Source: Pseudomonas cichorii
GTDB lineage: Bacteria; Pseudomonadota; Gammaproteobacteria; Pseudomonadales; Pseudomonadaceae
NCBI RefSeq assembly: GCF_003700275.1
Contig: NZ_RBRE01000010.1
Span: 37,435 to 101,434, forward strand
Direction: 5' to 3'
Length of the DNA: 64,000 bases
The notes under the pieces are model-generated. The model was not told the origin of the DNA, ran no database searches, and saw nothing but the letters and a program-made list of their open reading frames with translations. Shown here piece by piece: positions 1 through 9,321 of the stretch; position 1 is the first letter of the stretch, and the number at the start of each line of letters is the position of its first letter. A program made the position numbers and the translations under genes.

Positions 1-1
1 G

Positions 2-289
2 CCGCGTAACGAACTGGAGCAGCAACTGGCCGAAATCTGGCAGGAGCTGCTGGAAGTGCCGCAGGTCGGGGTGTTCAACAGCTTCTTTGAACTGGGCGGC
101 CATTCGTTACTGGCGATGCGTCTGATGACCCAGGTCGAGAAGCGCTTCGGAATCAAGATCGAGTTGCGCAGCCTGTTTCACAACCCGACGATTGCCGCGC
201 TTGCCGAGCAGATCGAAAAACCCCAAGGGCCTTCGACGGATGAAGCCCTGGACGAAATGCAGCGTCTGTTATCAGAGATGGAAGAGTAA
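2..289 (+). CDS. NRPS, C-terminal fragment (carrier domain)
   Basis: The gene enters from outside the window and only its last 95 codons are visible. They encode the C-terminal half of a carrier (T/PCP) domain, with the phosphopantetheine attachment motif LGGHSL at about 98-115 and a short Glu-rich tail that may act as a docking segment. It would carry the growing peptide and pass it to the first condensation domain of the next protein, whose start lies two bases after this stop. Substrate and upstream modules cannot be seen. The family call is sure; everything upstream is unknown. Confidence 0.93.
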   Translation, partial: PRNELEQQLAEIWQELLEVPQVGVFNSFFELGGHSLLAMRLMTQVEKRFGIKIELRSLFHNPTIAALAEQIEKPQGPSTDEALDEMQRLLSEMEE

Positions 290-291
290 GG

Positions 292-3200
292 ATGAGTGCG
301 ATGACGCAACAAGCGTTCCTGGAAATTGCGCAGCGACTGGCTTCCTTGCCTGCGGACAAGAAAAAGATCTTCCGTCAGCGTCTGGCCGAGAAGGGCATCG
401 ATAGCTGGCGTCTGCCGATCGTGCCCGCGGTGCCTGGCGAAGGTCAGAGCCTGCCGTTGGCCCAGGCGCAGCGCCGCTTTCTCTCGGCAGAAGCCCTGAG
501 CAGCCGGGCGCTCTACAACCTGTGCTCGGTGCTGCGTTTCGACCGCGACCTGGATGGTCAGCGTCTGCAACAGGCCATGCAGCAATTGACCGATCGCCAC
601 CAGATTCTGCGCACCCGTTACAGCACCGATGCCCAGGGGCAGTTGCAGCCGCATTGCGAAGCCTTGCAAGTGCCGCTGCCAAAGGTACAGCCGCTGACCC
701 TGGATGCATCTGAGTACGAGCAATGGTGTGCCGACGAGTATGCGCGCCAGCTCGCCGAACCCTTTGATCTGGCGCAATCGGCGCCGTGGCGCTGGCAGGC
801 GTTCAGTGATGCGCAAGGGCAGTCGACCTGGCTGTTTTTCACCATTCACCACGTGGCCTACGATGCCTGGTCGGCCCAGCAACTCACGCTGGAACTGGCC
901 GAAGCCTACCGCGCGCTCGCCGTGGGTGAGCCCGCCCGGCAACCGGAACTGAGCATTCAGTACGCCGACTATGCCGCCTGGGAACAGGAATGGCTGGACA
1001 GCGACAATTGCCAGCAACAGATCGATTTCTGGCGCACTCAACTGGACGATGCACCCGCGGCATTGTCCTTGCCACTGGATCGGCCCCGGCCCGCAGCCAC
1101 GCAACGGCGCCACAGCGGCGCGGTGCTGGCCCGGGAGTTGCCGACGGAGCTGACCGCTGCGGTCGAAGCCGCGATTCGCAAGCACGGGGTAACGCTGTAC
1201 ATCTACGGCCTGACTGCATTCAGTTGCCTGCTGTCGCGCTACAGCGGTGAGAACGACTTGTGCCTGGGTACTTCGGCAGCCCAGCGTGATCGTCCGGAAC
1301 TGGTGCCCTTGATCGGCCCGTTGCTCAACACCCTGGTGATTCGCCAACGGCTGCAAGACAACCCGGATTTCGCCAGCGCCTTATTGCGCACCCGCGACAC
1401 GGTTGCGGGAGCCTTCGATCATCAGTTGCTGCCGTTCGAGAATGTCCTCGAAAGTCTTCAAGGTTCACGCTCCAACCCGTTGTTTCAAGTGATGTTTGTC
1501 CAGGTTGACCTGCCTGCAAGTCGTACCCTTGAATTGCCCGGTGTCGCTGTCGAAGTGCTCGACCCGCCGCAGCGCCATGCACGCTTCGACCTGACGCTGC
1601 GCATGGTGCGTACTGCCGATTCGCGTCTGCGCTGCGAACTGGAATACAGCGACGAGTTGTTCGATGCAGCCACCGTTGAGCAGATGCTCGACGACTTGCT
1701 GGCAATTTTCCGCGAGGCTTCCAGCCATCCCCAGCGTCGTCTGGGTGAGTTGCAACTGGTTTCGGCGTCGAGCGAGCTGCGCGGTTCGGCGCTGGGTTTG
1801 AACCCGGTGCCGCTGGACCAGCAAGTGCAGCACTGGGCAACCCATACACCGAACGCGACAGCCTTGTGCAGCGTCGGGCAGCGCATCGACTACGCCACTC
1901 TTGGCGCGGCTTCGTGCGTGCTGGCCAAGCGTCTGGCCGGGCAGGGGGTTGCTCCGGGCCAAGTCGTCGCGCTGTGCATGCCGCGTTGCGCCGAACAATT
2001 GCTGGCGACCCTGGCCTGCTGGCAGCGCGGTGCGGTCTGCCTGTTTCTCGATCCGGCCCAACCGCCGCAGCGGCTTGCGCAGTTAGTGCAGGACAGCGGC
2101 GCGAGCCTGTTGCTGGCCCTGGACGAAGCGCCGCAAACCGGTATCGATATTGCGCGTCTGGTGCTGGGCGCAGCCGACTGGTCGCTTGACGGCAGCGTTG
2201 AACTGACCGAAAGCCTCAGTCAGCCGCAACTGCCGGCTTATCTGATCTATACCTCGGGTTCCACCGGCCAGCCCAAAGGCGTGCTGGTCACCCATGCCAA
2301 CCTGGCGCATTACGCGAACGCTGTCGGCCAACGCTTGCAGGCAAAACCGGGCAGCCGCTGGGCGACGCTGGCGACCGTGGCTGCGGATCTGGGCCTGACC
2401 TGCGTATTCGCCGCCCTGAATGCTGGCGATTCATTGGTACTGCCACCCGCGTCGCTGACGTTCGATCCACCGGGCTGGGCCGACTTCCTCGACGAACAGC
2501 CTGTGGACTGCCTGAAAATCGCACCTTCGCATCTGCGCGGTTTGCTGGCCCTGGACGATGCCCGTCGCGTGCTGCCCAGAGAGGTTCTGATTCTTGGCGG
2601 CGAGGGCTTCGATCAGGCCTTGTTCGCACGGGTGCGGGAACTGGTACCACAACTGCGCATCTTCAACCACTACGGCCCTTCGGAAACCACTGTCGGGGTG
2701 ATCTGTGGCGAAATCCACAGCCTCGACGACCTTGAAGCGGGCCAGTACCTGCCATTGGGCCAGCCGCTGGCCGACGCCGAGTTGCGCATCGTCGATGGTA
2801 ATGGCGTTAGCGTGCCCGTCGGTGTCGCCGGTGAGCTGTTGATCGCCGGCCCCCAGGTTGCCCAGGGTTACCTCGGGCAGCCGCAACTGACCGAGCACGC
2901 ATTCGGTTCGACGAGCGCAGGGCAACGTTTTTACCGTAGCGGCGACCGGGTTCGTCTGCAACGCAACGGGCATCTGGTATTTCTCGGACGGCAGGACGAT
3001 CAGGTCAAGATTCGTGGTTTCCGGGTCGAGCCGGGCGAGGTCAGTGCCTGGCTCACTGCCCAGCCTCAGGTGCGCGAAGGCGCGGTACTGGCCGCGGAGG
3101 TCAAGGGGCGCATGCAATTACTGGCCTACCTGAGCCCGTCCCTGAGCTCCGAGACTCTGGCAGAACTGCAAGCCGAAGCTAAACGTCAGTTGCCGGAGCA

Positions 3201-6200
3201 TATGCTGCCCGCGCATTGGTTCACGCTGGATACGCTGCCGCTGACCGCCAATGGCAAGCTGGATCGCCGGGCCTTGCCTGAGCCCGCTGAAGGTGAGCCG
3301 TCCGGCGAATCCACTCAGCCGCCGCTGGGCGATACGGAGCAGCGCCTGGCACAACTGTGGTGTCAGGTGCTGGGTTGCGCGCAGGTCGGACGCAACGATG
3401 ATTTCTTTGCGCTGGGCGGCGATTCGATTCTCAGCCTGCAACTGATCGGCATGGCTTCGCGGCAAGGGCTCAAGCTGCAACCGCGGGATGTGCTGAAAAA
3501 TCCGACCCTGGCCGACATGGCGCTGTGTGTCGACTGTCGTATGCAGCCAGCCTTGCTTAGCGTTCTCACGGCCTTCCGCGAGTTGCTTGAGCAACCGGAA
3601 CTCGGGCCGGATGCCGATTTCTTTGCCGCAGGTGGCGACTCGATCCTCAGCCTGCAACTGATCGCTCGTTTGCGCCAGGCCCAATTACGCCTTATGCCAC
3701 GGCAACTGTTGGAACACCCGACGCCCCGGCAACTGGTTGGCGTACTGAAACCTGTAGCCGCACCGGCTGCCGCCGCGCCAGAGCCCGTACAGGTTGAAGA
3801 ACAACGGCAACCCTTGTCCCACGCCCAGCAACGGGTGTGGTTCATGCAGCAGCTCGACCCGGCGGAAACGGCGTACAACGTCACCCAGTTGCTGGCCCTG
3901 CGCGGCAATCTGGATCTGGCTCGACTGCAACGCACTTGCCAGACACTGGTCCAGCGCCATGAAGCATTGCGCTGCCGCTTCCATGAAGAGCAAGGCCAGG
4001 TCTGGCAACGTCTGGACGAGAGCGGCGCGCCGATCTTCAATGTGCATGACCTCAGTGGTCTGGACGAGTCGGAGCAACAGGCAGCGATTGCCAGGGCGGC
4101 GAGACGTGCCTTTGATCTGGTGAACGGGCCATTGCTGGCCATCGATGTGTTTGGTGTGGCGCCCGACGATTACCGTCTGCTGTTCAATGTCCATCACATT
4201 GCCGTCGATGGCTGGTCCATGGGCCTGCTGGTCCAGGACTTTGCCCTTATCTATCAGGATCAGCCAACGCCTGCGCCAAGCGGCCTGTTGCCACTGATCC
4301 AGGAGCAACGCCAGCACCTGGAAGGCGAGCATGGCCAGCAATTACTCGACTACTGGCAACAACGCCTGCAAGGTCTGGGCAACGAACCTCTGGAACTGCC
4401 CGACCACAATCTGCGCCCGGCGGTGCAGGCCTACGCCGGTGCCCGTGACGAGTTTGTCCTGCCCGCCTCATTGAGTGCAGCTGTCGACGCCCAGGCCAGA
4501 GCGCTGGGTGTCACGCCATTCGTGATGTATTTTGCCGCGTATCAATTGTTGCTCTGGCGACATGCCGGGCGCACGGATTTTGCCATCGGCCTGCCGGTAG
4601 CCGGACGTGAGTCGGCAGCGGGTCAGGCGCTGGTCGGCCTGTTCGTCAACACCCTGGCGCATCGGGTGCAGATCGATGCCCGGCAAAGCCTGCAAGCCTT
4701 TATCAAAAGCCTGAGCGGGCAACTGGCCGACGATCTGGCTCATCAGCAGTTGCCGTTCGAGCAACTGCTGGACAAGCTGGATTTCGAGCGTCATCTGGAT
4801 CGCACCCCGGTGTTCCAGAACCTGTTCAACTATCAGATCGACCACGGCGATTTGCGCAGCTTCAGCCTGCCGGGCGTCAGCGTGGAGTCGCTGGCATTGC
4901 CGGACGGCGTGGTCAGCGCCAAGTTCGACCTGACTTTCAACCTGTTCACTCAGGGCCGTGGTGCCGAGGCCAGTACCCGGCTGATTGTCGAGTACGCGAC
5001 TGCACTGCTGAGCTCCGGCACCACCCGGCGGCTGGCGGAGGATTACCAGGGATTGCTCGCCAGCCTGACCCGACTCGACCTTGAGCAGCGTCTGCTGGAA
5101 GTGCCGCTAAACTCGGTTGCTGCCCTGGACACGGCGGGCAAGGCCATGGACTTGCCTTGCGAGGCGGACTTCGTGACTCGCTTTGAAGTGCAGGCCGCGG
5201 TCAATCCCGAGCGCGTCGCGGTGTATTGCGCGGATCGTCGCCTGAGCTATGCAGAACTGGATGCCCAGGCCAATCGCCTGGCCCATTGGCTGCAGGCGCA
5301 AGGTGTCGGTCACGAGTCGACGGTTGCTTTCTGCCTGCCACGGGATGAAAGGCTGCTGGTGTGCATGCTGGGCATTCAGAAGGCCGGCGCCTTGTATCTG
5401 CCCCTCGACCCTGGCCATCCGGCGGCACGTCAGGCACAGATTCTCGTTCGGGCACGCCCGCAACTGCTGCTTTGCGATGCGCGGGCCGCGGATTTGCCCG
5501 AATCACTGGATTGCTGGCTGTGGGCCGATCTGCCGCTGTCGCAGTTCCCGACACAGGCTCCGGCGTTGGGCACAGACCTGCAGCAACTGGCTTATACGCT
5601 CTATACCTCGGGTTCCACCGGGCAACCCAAGGGTGTGCAGATCAGTCGTGGCAACTTCGCCAACTTCCTGCTGGCCATGGAGCAGGCGTTGCCACTGGAC
5701 AACGTGCAGCGCTATCTGGCCCTGACCACTGTCACTTTCGACATTTGCGGTCTGGAGCTGTGCCTGCCGCTGGTGCGCGGCGGCACTGTGGTGCTGGCCG
5801 ACGATGAACAGCGTCAGGATCCCGTGCTGCTCGCGCAACTGATCAAGGACCAGGCTGTGGATCTGATCCAGGCCACGCCAGCTACCTGGGCGATGCTGTT
5901 GCAGGGTGATCGCCAGGTGCTGTCCGGGCGTGTGGCGCTGGCCGGTGGTGAAGCACTGGCGGCAGAAATGGCCAGTGAATTGCGCCAGTGCGTGGCGCAA
6001 CTGGTCAACGTTTACGGCCCGACCGAAACCACGGTGTGGTCGACCCAGACGCCCATCGATGAACTGCAACTGGCGGTCGCGCCGATTGGCAGGCCGTTGC
6101 TCAACACCCGTTGCCACGTTCTCGACGAGCATTTGTGCGAAGTGCCGACCGGTTGCGTCGGCGAGCTTTATATCGCTGGCGAAGGCCTGGCCCGAGGTTA

Positions 6201-9200
6201 TGCCGGGCAGCCTGGCCTGACCGCCGAGCGCTTCATTGCCGATCCGTTCAGTGTCGATGGCGGGCGCTTGTACCGCACCGGCGATCTTGCGCGCTGGCAG
6301 CCCGACGGGCAGCTGTATTACCTGGGCCGCACGGACGATCAGATCAAACTGCGCGGCTTCCGTATCGAGCTGGGCGAAATCGAGGCAGTGCTGCTCAGTC
6401 ATCCGAAAGTATTGCAGGCGGTGGTGGCCGTACAAGGCGAGCATCTGGCAGCTTTCTGGGTAGCAGAAACAGAGAGCCCGCCCGATACAACAGAGATCCG
6501 CGATTACCTGCAAGCACGCTTGCCGGTCTACATGCTGCCGACGCATCTGCAGGCGCTGGAGCAGTTGCCGCTCAACACCAACGGCAAGGTGGATCGCAAA
6601 CAGTTGCCACGCCTGCAACTGGACGTTGCCACTGCCAGCGCCGAACAGCGTCCGCTGTCGGCCAGCGAAAGCATGCTGGCCGATGTCTGGGCTGCTGTGT
6701 TGAAACGGCAACAGATTCCTGCCGATGGGCATTTCTTCCAGTTGGGCGGGCATTCGCTGATGGCCGCTCAGGTGCGCGGACGTTTGCGTGAGCAGGGCTT
6801 TGAAGTGCCGTTGCGCTGGTTGTTTGAAACTCCGGTACTGGCTGAACTCGCAGCGCGAATCGAAGGCCTGGCGCAGCATCTGGACCTCGGCGCGCTGAAC
6901 ATTGCGCATGTCGATCAGCAACTGGATCAGCCCTTGTCGTCGGCACAGCAGCGAGTCTGGCTGATGCAACAGCTGGATCTGACCGACAGCAGCTTCAACA
7001 TGAGCAGCAACGTACGCTTGCGCGGTGAACTGGACAGCCAGGCGCTGCAACGTTCATTGCAACGCCTGGTAAGCCGCCATGCGATTCTGCGCACCACTTA
7101 TCAGCAACAGGCAGGCGAATTGCGTCAACGGATTCACCAGCAACTGGCGGTAGAGCTGCAAGTACAGGAGTCGAGCGAAGCACAGTGGCCGAGCCAGGCC
7201 CGCGAGATTGCGCTGCGACCTTTCGACCTGGGCAGCGAGGCGCCATTGCGGGCGGTGCTGTACCGGATTGATCAGCAGGAGCATGTGCTGCAACTGGTCA
7301 TGCATCATATTGCCTCCGATGGCTGGTCCGGCGCGGTGCTGGTCGATGAGCTGATTCAAGGCTACGAAGCCTACAGTGCCGGTTTGCAGCCGACACAGGG
7401 CGAGCTGCCGATCCAGTACGTCGACTACGCGGTCTGGCAAGGTTCGCCTGCCGTGCAACTGCGTCAGCGTGAAGGTCTGGATTTCTGGCGCCGTACCCTG
7501 GCCGGGATTCCGGCCCAGGTGCCATTGCCATTCGATTTTCCGCGTCCGGAGCGTGATACCGGCACTGGCGCGGCGCTGGACTTCCAGTTGTCGGCCAGTA
7601 CGGTCGAGCGCCTGAAAGCCTTTGCCCGGGACAGCGGCACGTCACCGTTCATGTTGTTGCTGACCTGCTATGCCGCGGTGCTGCAACGCGAGACACAAGG
7701 CCGTGATCTGGTCATCGGCACTGACGTAGCGAACCGCGATCATCCAGCCACCGAATCGCTGATCGGCTTCTTCGTCAACCTGCTGGCCCTGCGGATCCGC
7801 CTGCAACCGGAGTTGAGCTTCCGCGAGCAGGCGCTGCAAGTACGGGAGATCTGCCTGCAGGCCTTCGCCTGGCAGGACACACCATTCGAGCGGGTCGTCG
7901 AGTGCCTGGAACTGCCGCGGGTGGCCAATCTGCATCCGCTGTTGCAGACCCTGTTTGTCCTCGACAACACGCCGCGTCAGCAGCGCCGGCTGGGCAATCT
8001 GCAGGTCGAGCCGCTGACCGGCGAGCAGCATCACTCCAAGTTCGACATGGCGCTGTTCGCCAGCGAAGACGGTGATGCCATCAGCCTGCGCTGGGTGTAT
8101 CGCACCAGCCTGTTCCGACAGGCCACGGTCGAGCGCCTGCGCGATGCTTTCGAGACGCTGCTGGGCATGGCCCTCGGCGCACCTGACAACCCTATCGATA
8201 CCTTGATTCCGACTGTAAAGGGAGCTGCAGCAATGTCCACGGACAACCCGGTGCAACGCAAGATGAGCAAACTGGGCAAGATGCGCCAGAGCGGTTCGCC
8301 CATCGCTCGCGAGCCCATCGAAGCCCGGCCGCTGCGCGAAGGCTCGAAATTCCCGCTGCTGGTCACCTTGCGGGATCGTGAGCTGGCACCGGCCATCTGG
8401 GCCGAAGCCAACCGTGACAAGGTCGAGAACTGGCTGCGCGAGCATGGCGGGATTCTCTTCCGTGGCTTCGATCTGCCGACCCCGGTCGATTTCGAGACTT
8501 TTTGCCAGGCCCTGTGCCCGCAGCTGTATGGCCAGTATGGCGACTTGCCGAAGAAGGAAGGCGGCAAGAACATCTACAAGTCCACGCCATACCCCAAGGA
8601 CCGGATGATCCTGTTCCACAACGAGAGCGCGCATCAGCATCGCTGGCCGCGCCGCCAGTGGTTCTACTGTGAGATCCCGGCCACTTCCGGCGGCGCGACG
8701 CCGATTGTCGACAGCCGCGAGGTCTACCGGGAGCTGCCGGCCTGGCTGCAGGCGAACCTGCGCCGCAAGCAACTGATGTATGTGCGCAATTTCAGCACCA
8801 GCCTGGACGTCAGCTGGCAGCATTTCTTCCAGACCGAAGATCGCGCCGAGGTCGAGCGTATCTGCCGGGAGAGCAATATCCAGTTCGAGTGGCGCGGTGC
8901 CAACGACCTGCATACCCGTCAGGTATGCCCGGCGGTGATCCTGCATCCGTTAACCGGAGAGGAAAGCTTCTTCAACCAGATCCAGCTGTACCATCCGGCC
9001 TTTCTCGATGCCGATATCCGCGAGCAGTTCTTGCGTGATGGCGAGGCGAACATGCCAAGGCAGGTGTTCTACGGTGACGGCTCGGAGCTTGAAGAAAGCG
9101 CCATCGAGGCGATAAACGCCGCCTACGACCGTTGTGCAGTGCGCTTCGACTGGCAGCAGGGCGATGTGGTGATGCTCGACAACATGCTGGCGGCGCACGC

Positions 9201-9321
9201 CCGTGATCCATTCGATGGCGAGCGCAAGATTGTGGTGGCCATGGGCGAGATCTATGGCCGTGATCAGGTAATGGCTGCCCCGGCGCAGACCGAAGAGTCT
9301 CACGCAGAGTTGAACCCATGA
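292..9321 (+). CDS. NRPS, C-A(Asp)-T-T-C-A(Gly)-T-C plus Fe(II)/2OG beta-hydroxylase domain
   Basis: A 3009-residue peptide synthetase. Visible order: C1 (HHVAYDAWS near 186, with Ala for the usual Gly), A1 (TSGSTGQPKG near 654), two tandem carrier domains with GGDSI serines near 1045 and 1117, C2 (HHIAVDG near 1301), A2 (near 1773), carrier 3 (GGHSL near 2155), C3 (HHIASDGWS near 2338), then from about 2648 a TauD/SyrP-like hydroxylase with HNE near 2776-2778 and a distal His near 2969. Hand-read specificity residues are D-L-T-K..G-H-V for A1 (the Asp code) and D-I-L-Q..G-V-V-W for A2 (Gly-like). SyrP-like enzymes beta-hydroxylate carrier-bound Asp, giving alpha-hydroxy-carboxylate iron ligands. 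C3 has no A domain after it, so its acceptor should be the Asp loaded by the next protein. A lipopeptide siderophore of corrugatin type is inferred. Confidence 0.93.
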   Translation: MSAMTQQAFLEIAQRLASLPADKKKIFRQRLAEKGIDSWRLPIVPAVPGEGQSLPLAQAQRRFLSAEALSSRALYNLCSVLRFDRDLDGQRLQQAMQQLTDRHQILRTRYSTDAQGQLQPHCEALQVPLPKVQPLTLDASEYEQWCADEYARQLAEPFDLAQSAPWRWQAFSDAQGQSTWLFFTIHHVAYDAWSAQQLTLELAEAYRALAVGEPARQPELSIQYADYAAWEQEWLDSDNCQQQIDFWRTQLDDAPAALSLPLDRPRPAATQRRHSGAVLARELPTELTAAVEAAIRKHGVTLYIYGLTAFSCLLSRYSGENDLCLGTSAAQRDRPELVPLIGPLLNTLVIRQRLQDNPDFASALLRTRDTVAGAFDHQLLPFENVLESLQGSRSNPLFQVMFVQVDLPASRTLELPGVAVEVLDPPQRHARFDLTLRMVRTADSRLRCELEYSDELFDAATVEQMLDDLLAIFREASSHPQRRLGELQLVSASSELRGSALGLNPVPLDQQVQHWATHTPNATALCSVGQRIDYATLGAASCVLAKRLAGQGVAPGQVVALCMPRCAEQLLATLACWQRGAVCLFLDPAQPPQRLAQLVQDSGASLLLALDEAPQTGIDIARLVLGAADWSLDGSVELTESLSQPQLPAYLIYTSGSTGQPKGVLVTHANLAHYANAVGQRLQAKPGSRWATLATVAADLGLTCVFAALNAGDSLVLPPASLTFDPPGWADFLDEQPVDCLKIAPSHLRGLLALDDARRVLPREVLILGGEGFDQALFARVRELVPQLRIFNHYGPSETTVGVICGEIHSLDDLEAGQYLPLGQPLADAELRIVDGNGVSVPVGVAGELLIAGPQVAQGYLGQPQLTEHAFGSTSAGQRFYRSGDRVRLQRNGHLVFLGRQDDQVKIRGFRVEPGEVSAWLTAQPQVREGAVLAAEVKGRMQLLAYLSPSLSSETLAELQAEAKRQLPEHMLPAHWFTLDTLPLTANGKLDRRALPEPAEGEPSGESTQPPLGDTEQRLAQLWCQVLGCAQVGRNDDFFALGGDSILSLQLIGMASRQGLKLQPRDVLKNPTLADMALCVDCRMQPALLSVLTAFRELLEQPELGPDADFFAAGGDSILSLQLIARLRQAQLRLMPRQLLEHPTPRQLVGVLKPVAAPAAAAPEPVQVEEQRQPLSHAQQRVWFMQQLDPAETAYNVTQLLALRGNLDLARLQRTCQTLVQRHEALRCRFHEEQGQVWQRLDESGAPIFNVHDLSGLDESEQQAAIARAARRAFDLVNGPLLAIDVFGVAPDDYRLLFNVHHIAVDGWSMGLLVQDFALIYQDQPTPAPSGLLPLIQEQRQHLEGEHGQQLLDYWQQRLQGLGNEPLELPDHNLRPAVQAYAGARDEFVLPASLSAAVDAQARALGVTPFVMYFAAYQLLLWRHAGRTDFAIGLPVAGRESAAGQALVGLFVNTLAHRVQIDARQSLQAFIKSLSGQLADDLAHQQLPFEQLLDKLDFERHLDRTPVFQNLFNYQIDHGDLRSFSLPGVSVESLALPDGVVSAKFDLTFNLFTQGRGAEASTRLIVEYATALLSSGTTRRLAEDYQGLLASLTRLDLEQRLLEVPLNSVAALDTAGKAMDLPCEADFVTRFEVQAAVNPERVAVYCADRRLSYAELDAQANRLAHWLQAQGVGHESTVAFCLPRDERLLVCMLGIQKAGALYLPLDPGHPAARQAQILVRARPQLLLCDARAADLPESLDCWLWADLPLSQFPTQAPALGTDLQQLAYTLYTSGSTGQPKGVQISRGNFANFLLAMEQALPLDNVQRYLALTTVTFDICGLELCLPLVRGGTVVLADDEQRQDPVLLAQLIKDQAVDLIQATPATWAMLLQGDRQVLSGRVALAGGEALAAEMASELRQCVAQLVNVYGPTETTVWSTQTPIDELQLAVAPIGRPLLNTRCHVLDEHLCEVPTGCVGELYIAGEGLARGYAGQPGLTAERFIADPFSVDGGRLYRTGDLARWQPDGQLYYLGRTDDQIKLRGFRIELGEIEAVLLSHPKVLQAVVAVQGEHLAAFWVAETESPPDTTEIRDYLQARLPVYMLPTHLQALEQLPLNTNGKVDRKQLPRLQLDVATASAEQRPLSASESMLADVWAAVLKRQQIPADGHFFQLGGHSLMAAQVRGRLREQGFEVPLRWLFETPVLAELAARIEGLAQHLDLGALNIAHVDQQLDQPLSSAQQRVWLMQQLDLTDSSFNMSSNVRLRGELDSQALQRSLQRLVSRHAILRTTYQQQAGELRQRIHQQLAVELQVQESSEAQWPSQAREIALRPFDLGSEAPLRAVLYRIDQQEHVLQLVMHHIASDGWSGAVLVDELIQGYEAYSAGLQPTQGELPIQYVDYAVWQGSPAVQLRQREGLDFWRRTLAGIPAQVPLPFDFPRPERDTGTGAALDFQLSASTVERLKAFARDSGTSPFMLLLTCYAAVLQRETQGRDLVIGTDVANRDHPATESLIGFFVNLLALRIRLQPELSFREQALQVREICLQAFAWQDTPFERVVECLELPRVANLHPLLQTLFVLDNTPRQQRRLGNLQVEPLTGEQHHSKFDMALFASEDGDAISLRWVYRTSLFRQATVERLRDAFETLLGMALGAPDNPIDTLIPTVKGAAAMSTDNPVQRKMSKLGKMRQSGSPIAREPIEARPLREGSKFPLLVTLRDRELAPAIWAEANRDKVENWLREHGGILFRGFDLPTPVDFETFCQALCPQLYGQYGDLPKKEGGKNIYKSTPYPKDRMILFHNESAHQHRWPRRQWFYCEIPATSGGATPIVDSREVYRELPAWLQANLRRKQLMYVRNFSTSLDVSWQHFFQTEDRAEVERICRESNIQFEWRGANDLHTRQVCPAVILHPLTGEESFFNQIQLYHPAFLDADIREQFLRDGEANMPRQVFYGDGSELEESAIEAINAAYDRCAVRFDWQQGDVVMLDNMLAAHARDPFDGERKIVVAMGEIYGRDQVMAAPAQTEESHAELNP
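8216..8235 (+). promoter_or_regulatory. Internal Shine-Dalgarno and in-frame ATG before the hydroxylase domain
   Basis: Inside the large NRPS gene the sequence AAAGGGAG (8217-8224) stands eight bases before an in-frame ATG at 8233. This ATG opens exactly at the junction between the last condensation domain and the hydroxylase domain. It looks like a functional ribosome binding site. It is either a relic of a former separate hydroxylase gene or an internal start that makes free hydroxylase in addition to the fusion. The sequence is seen directly; its use is inference. Confidence 0.45.

Noticed and set aside
178..1356. Long minus-strand frame inside the NRPS gene
   Set aside because: Shadow of GC-rich coding sequence; no start site or protein motifs, fully opposite a clear C domain.
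5503..7050. 515-codon minus-strand frame
   Set aside because: Antisense to A2/T3 of the NRPS; composition Gln/Arg-rich without any domain.
7642..8946. 434-codon minus-strand frame
   Set aside because: Antisense to the C3 and hydroxylase domains, no motifs.
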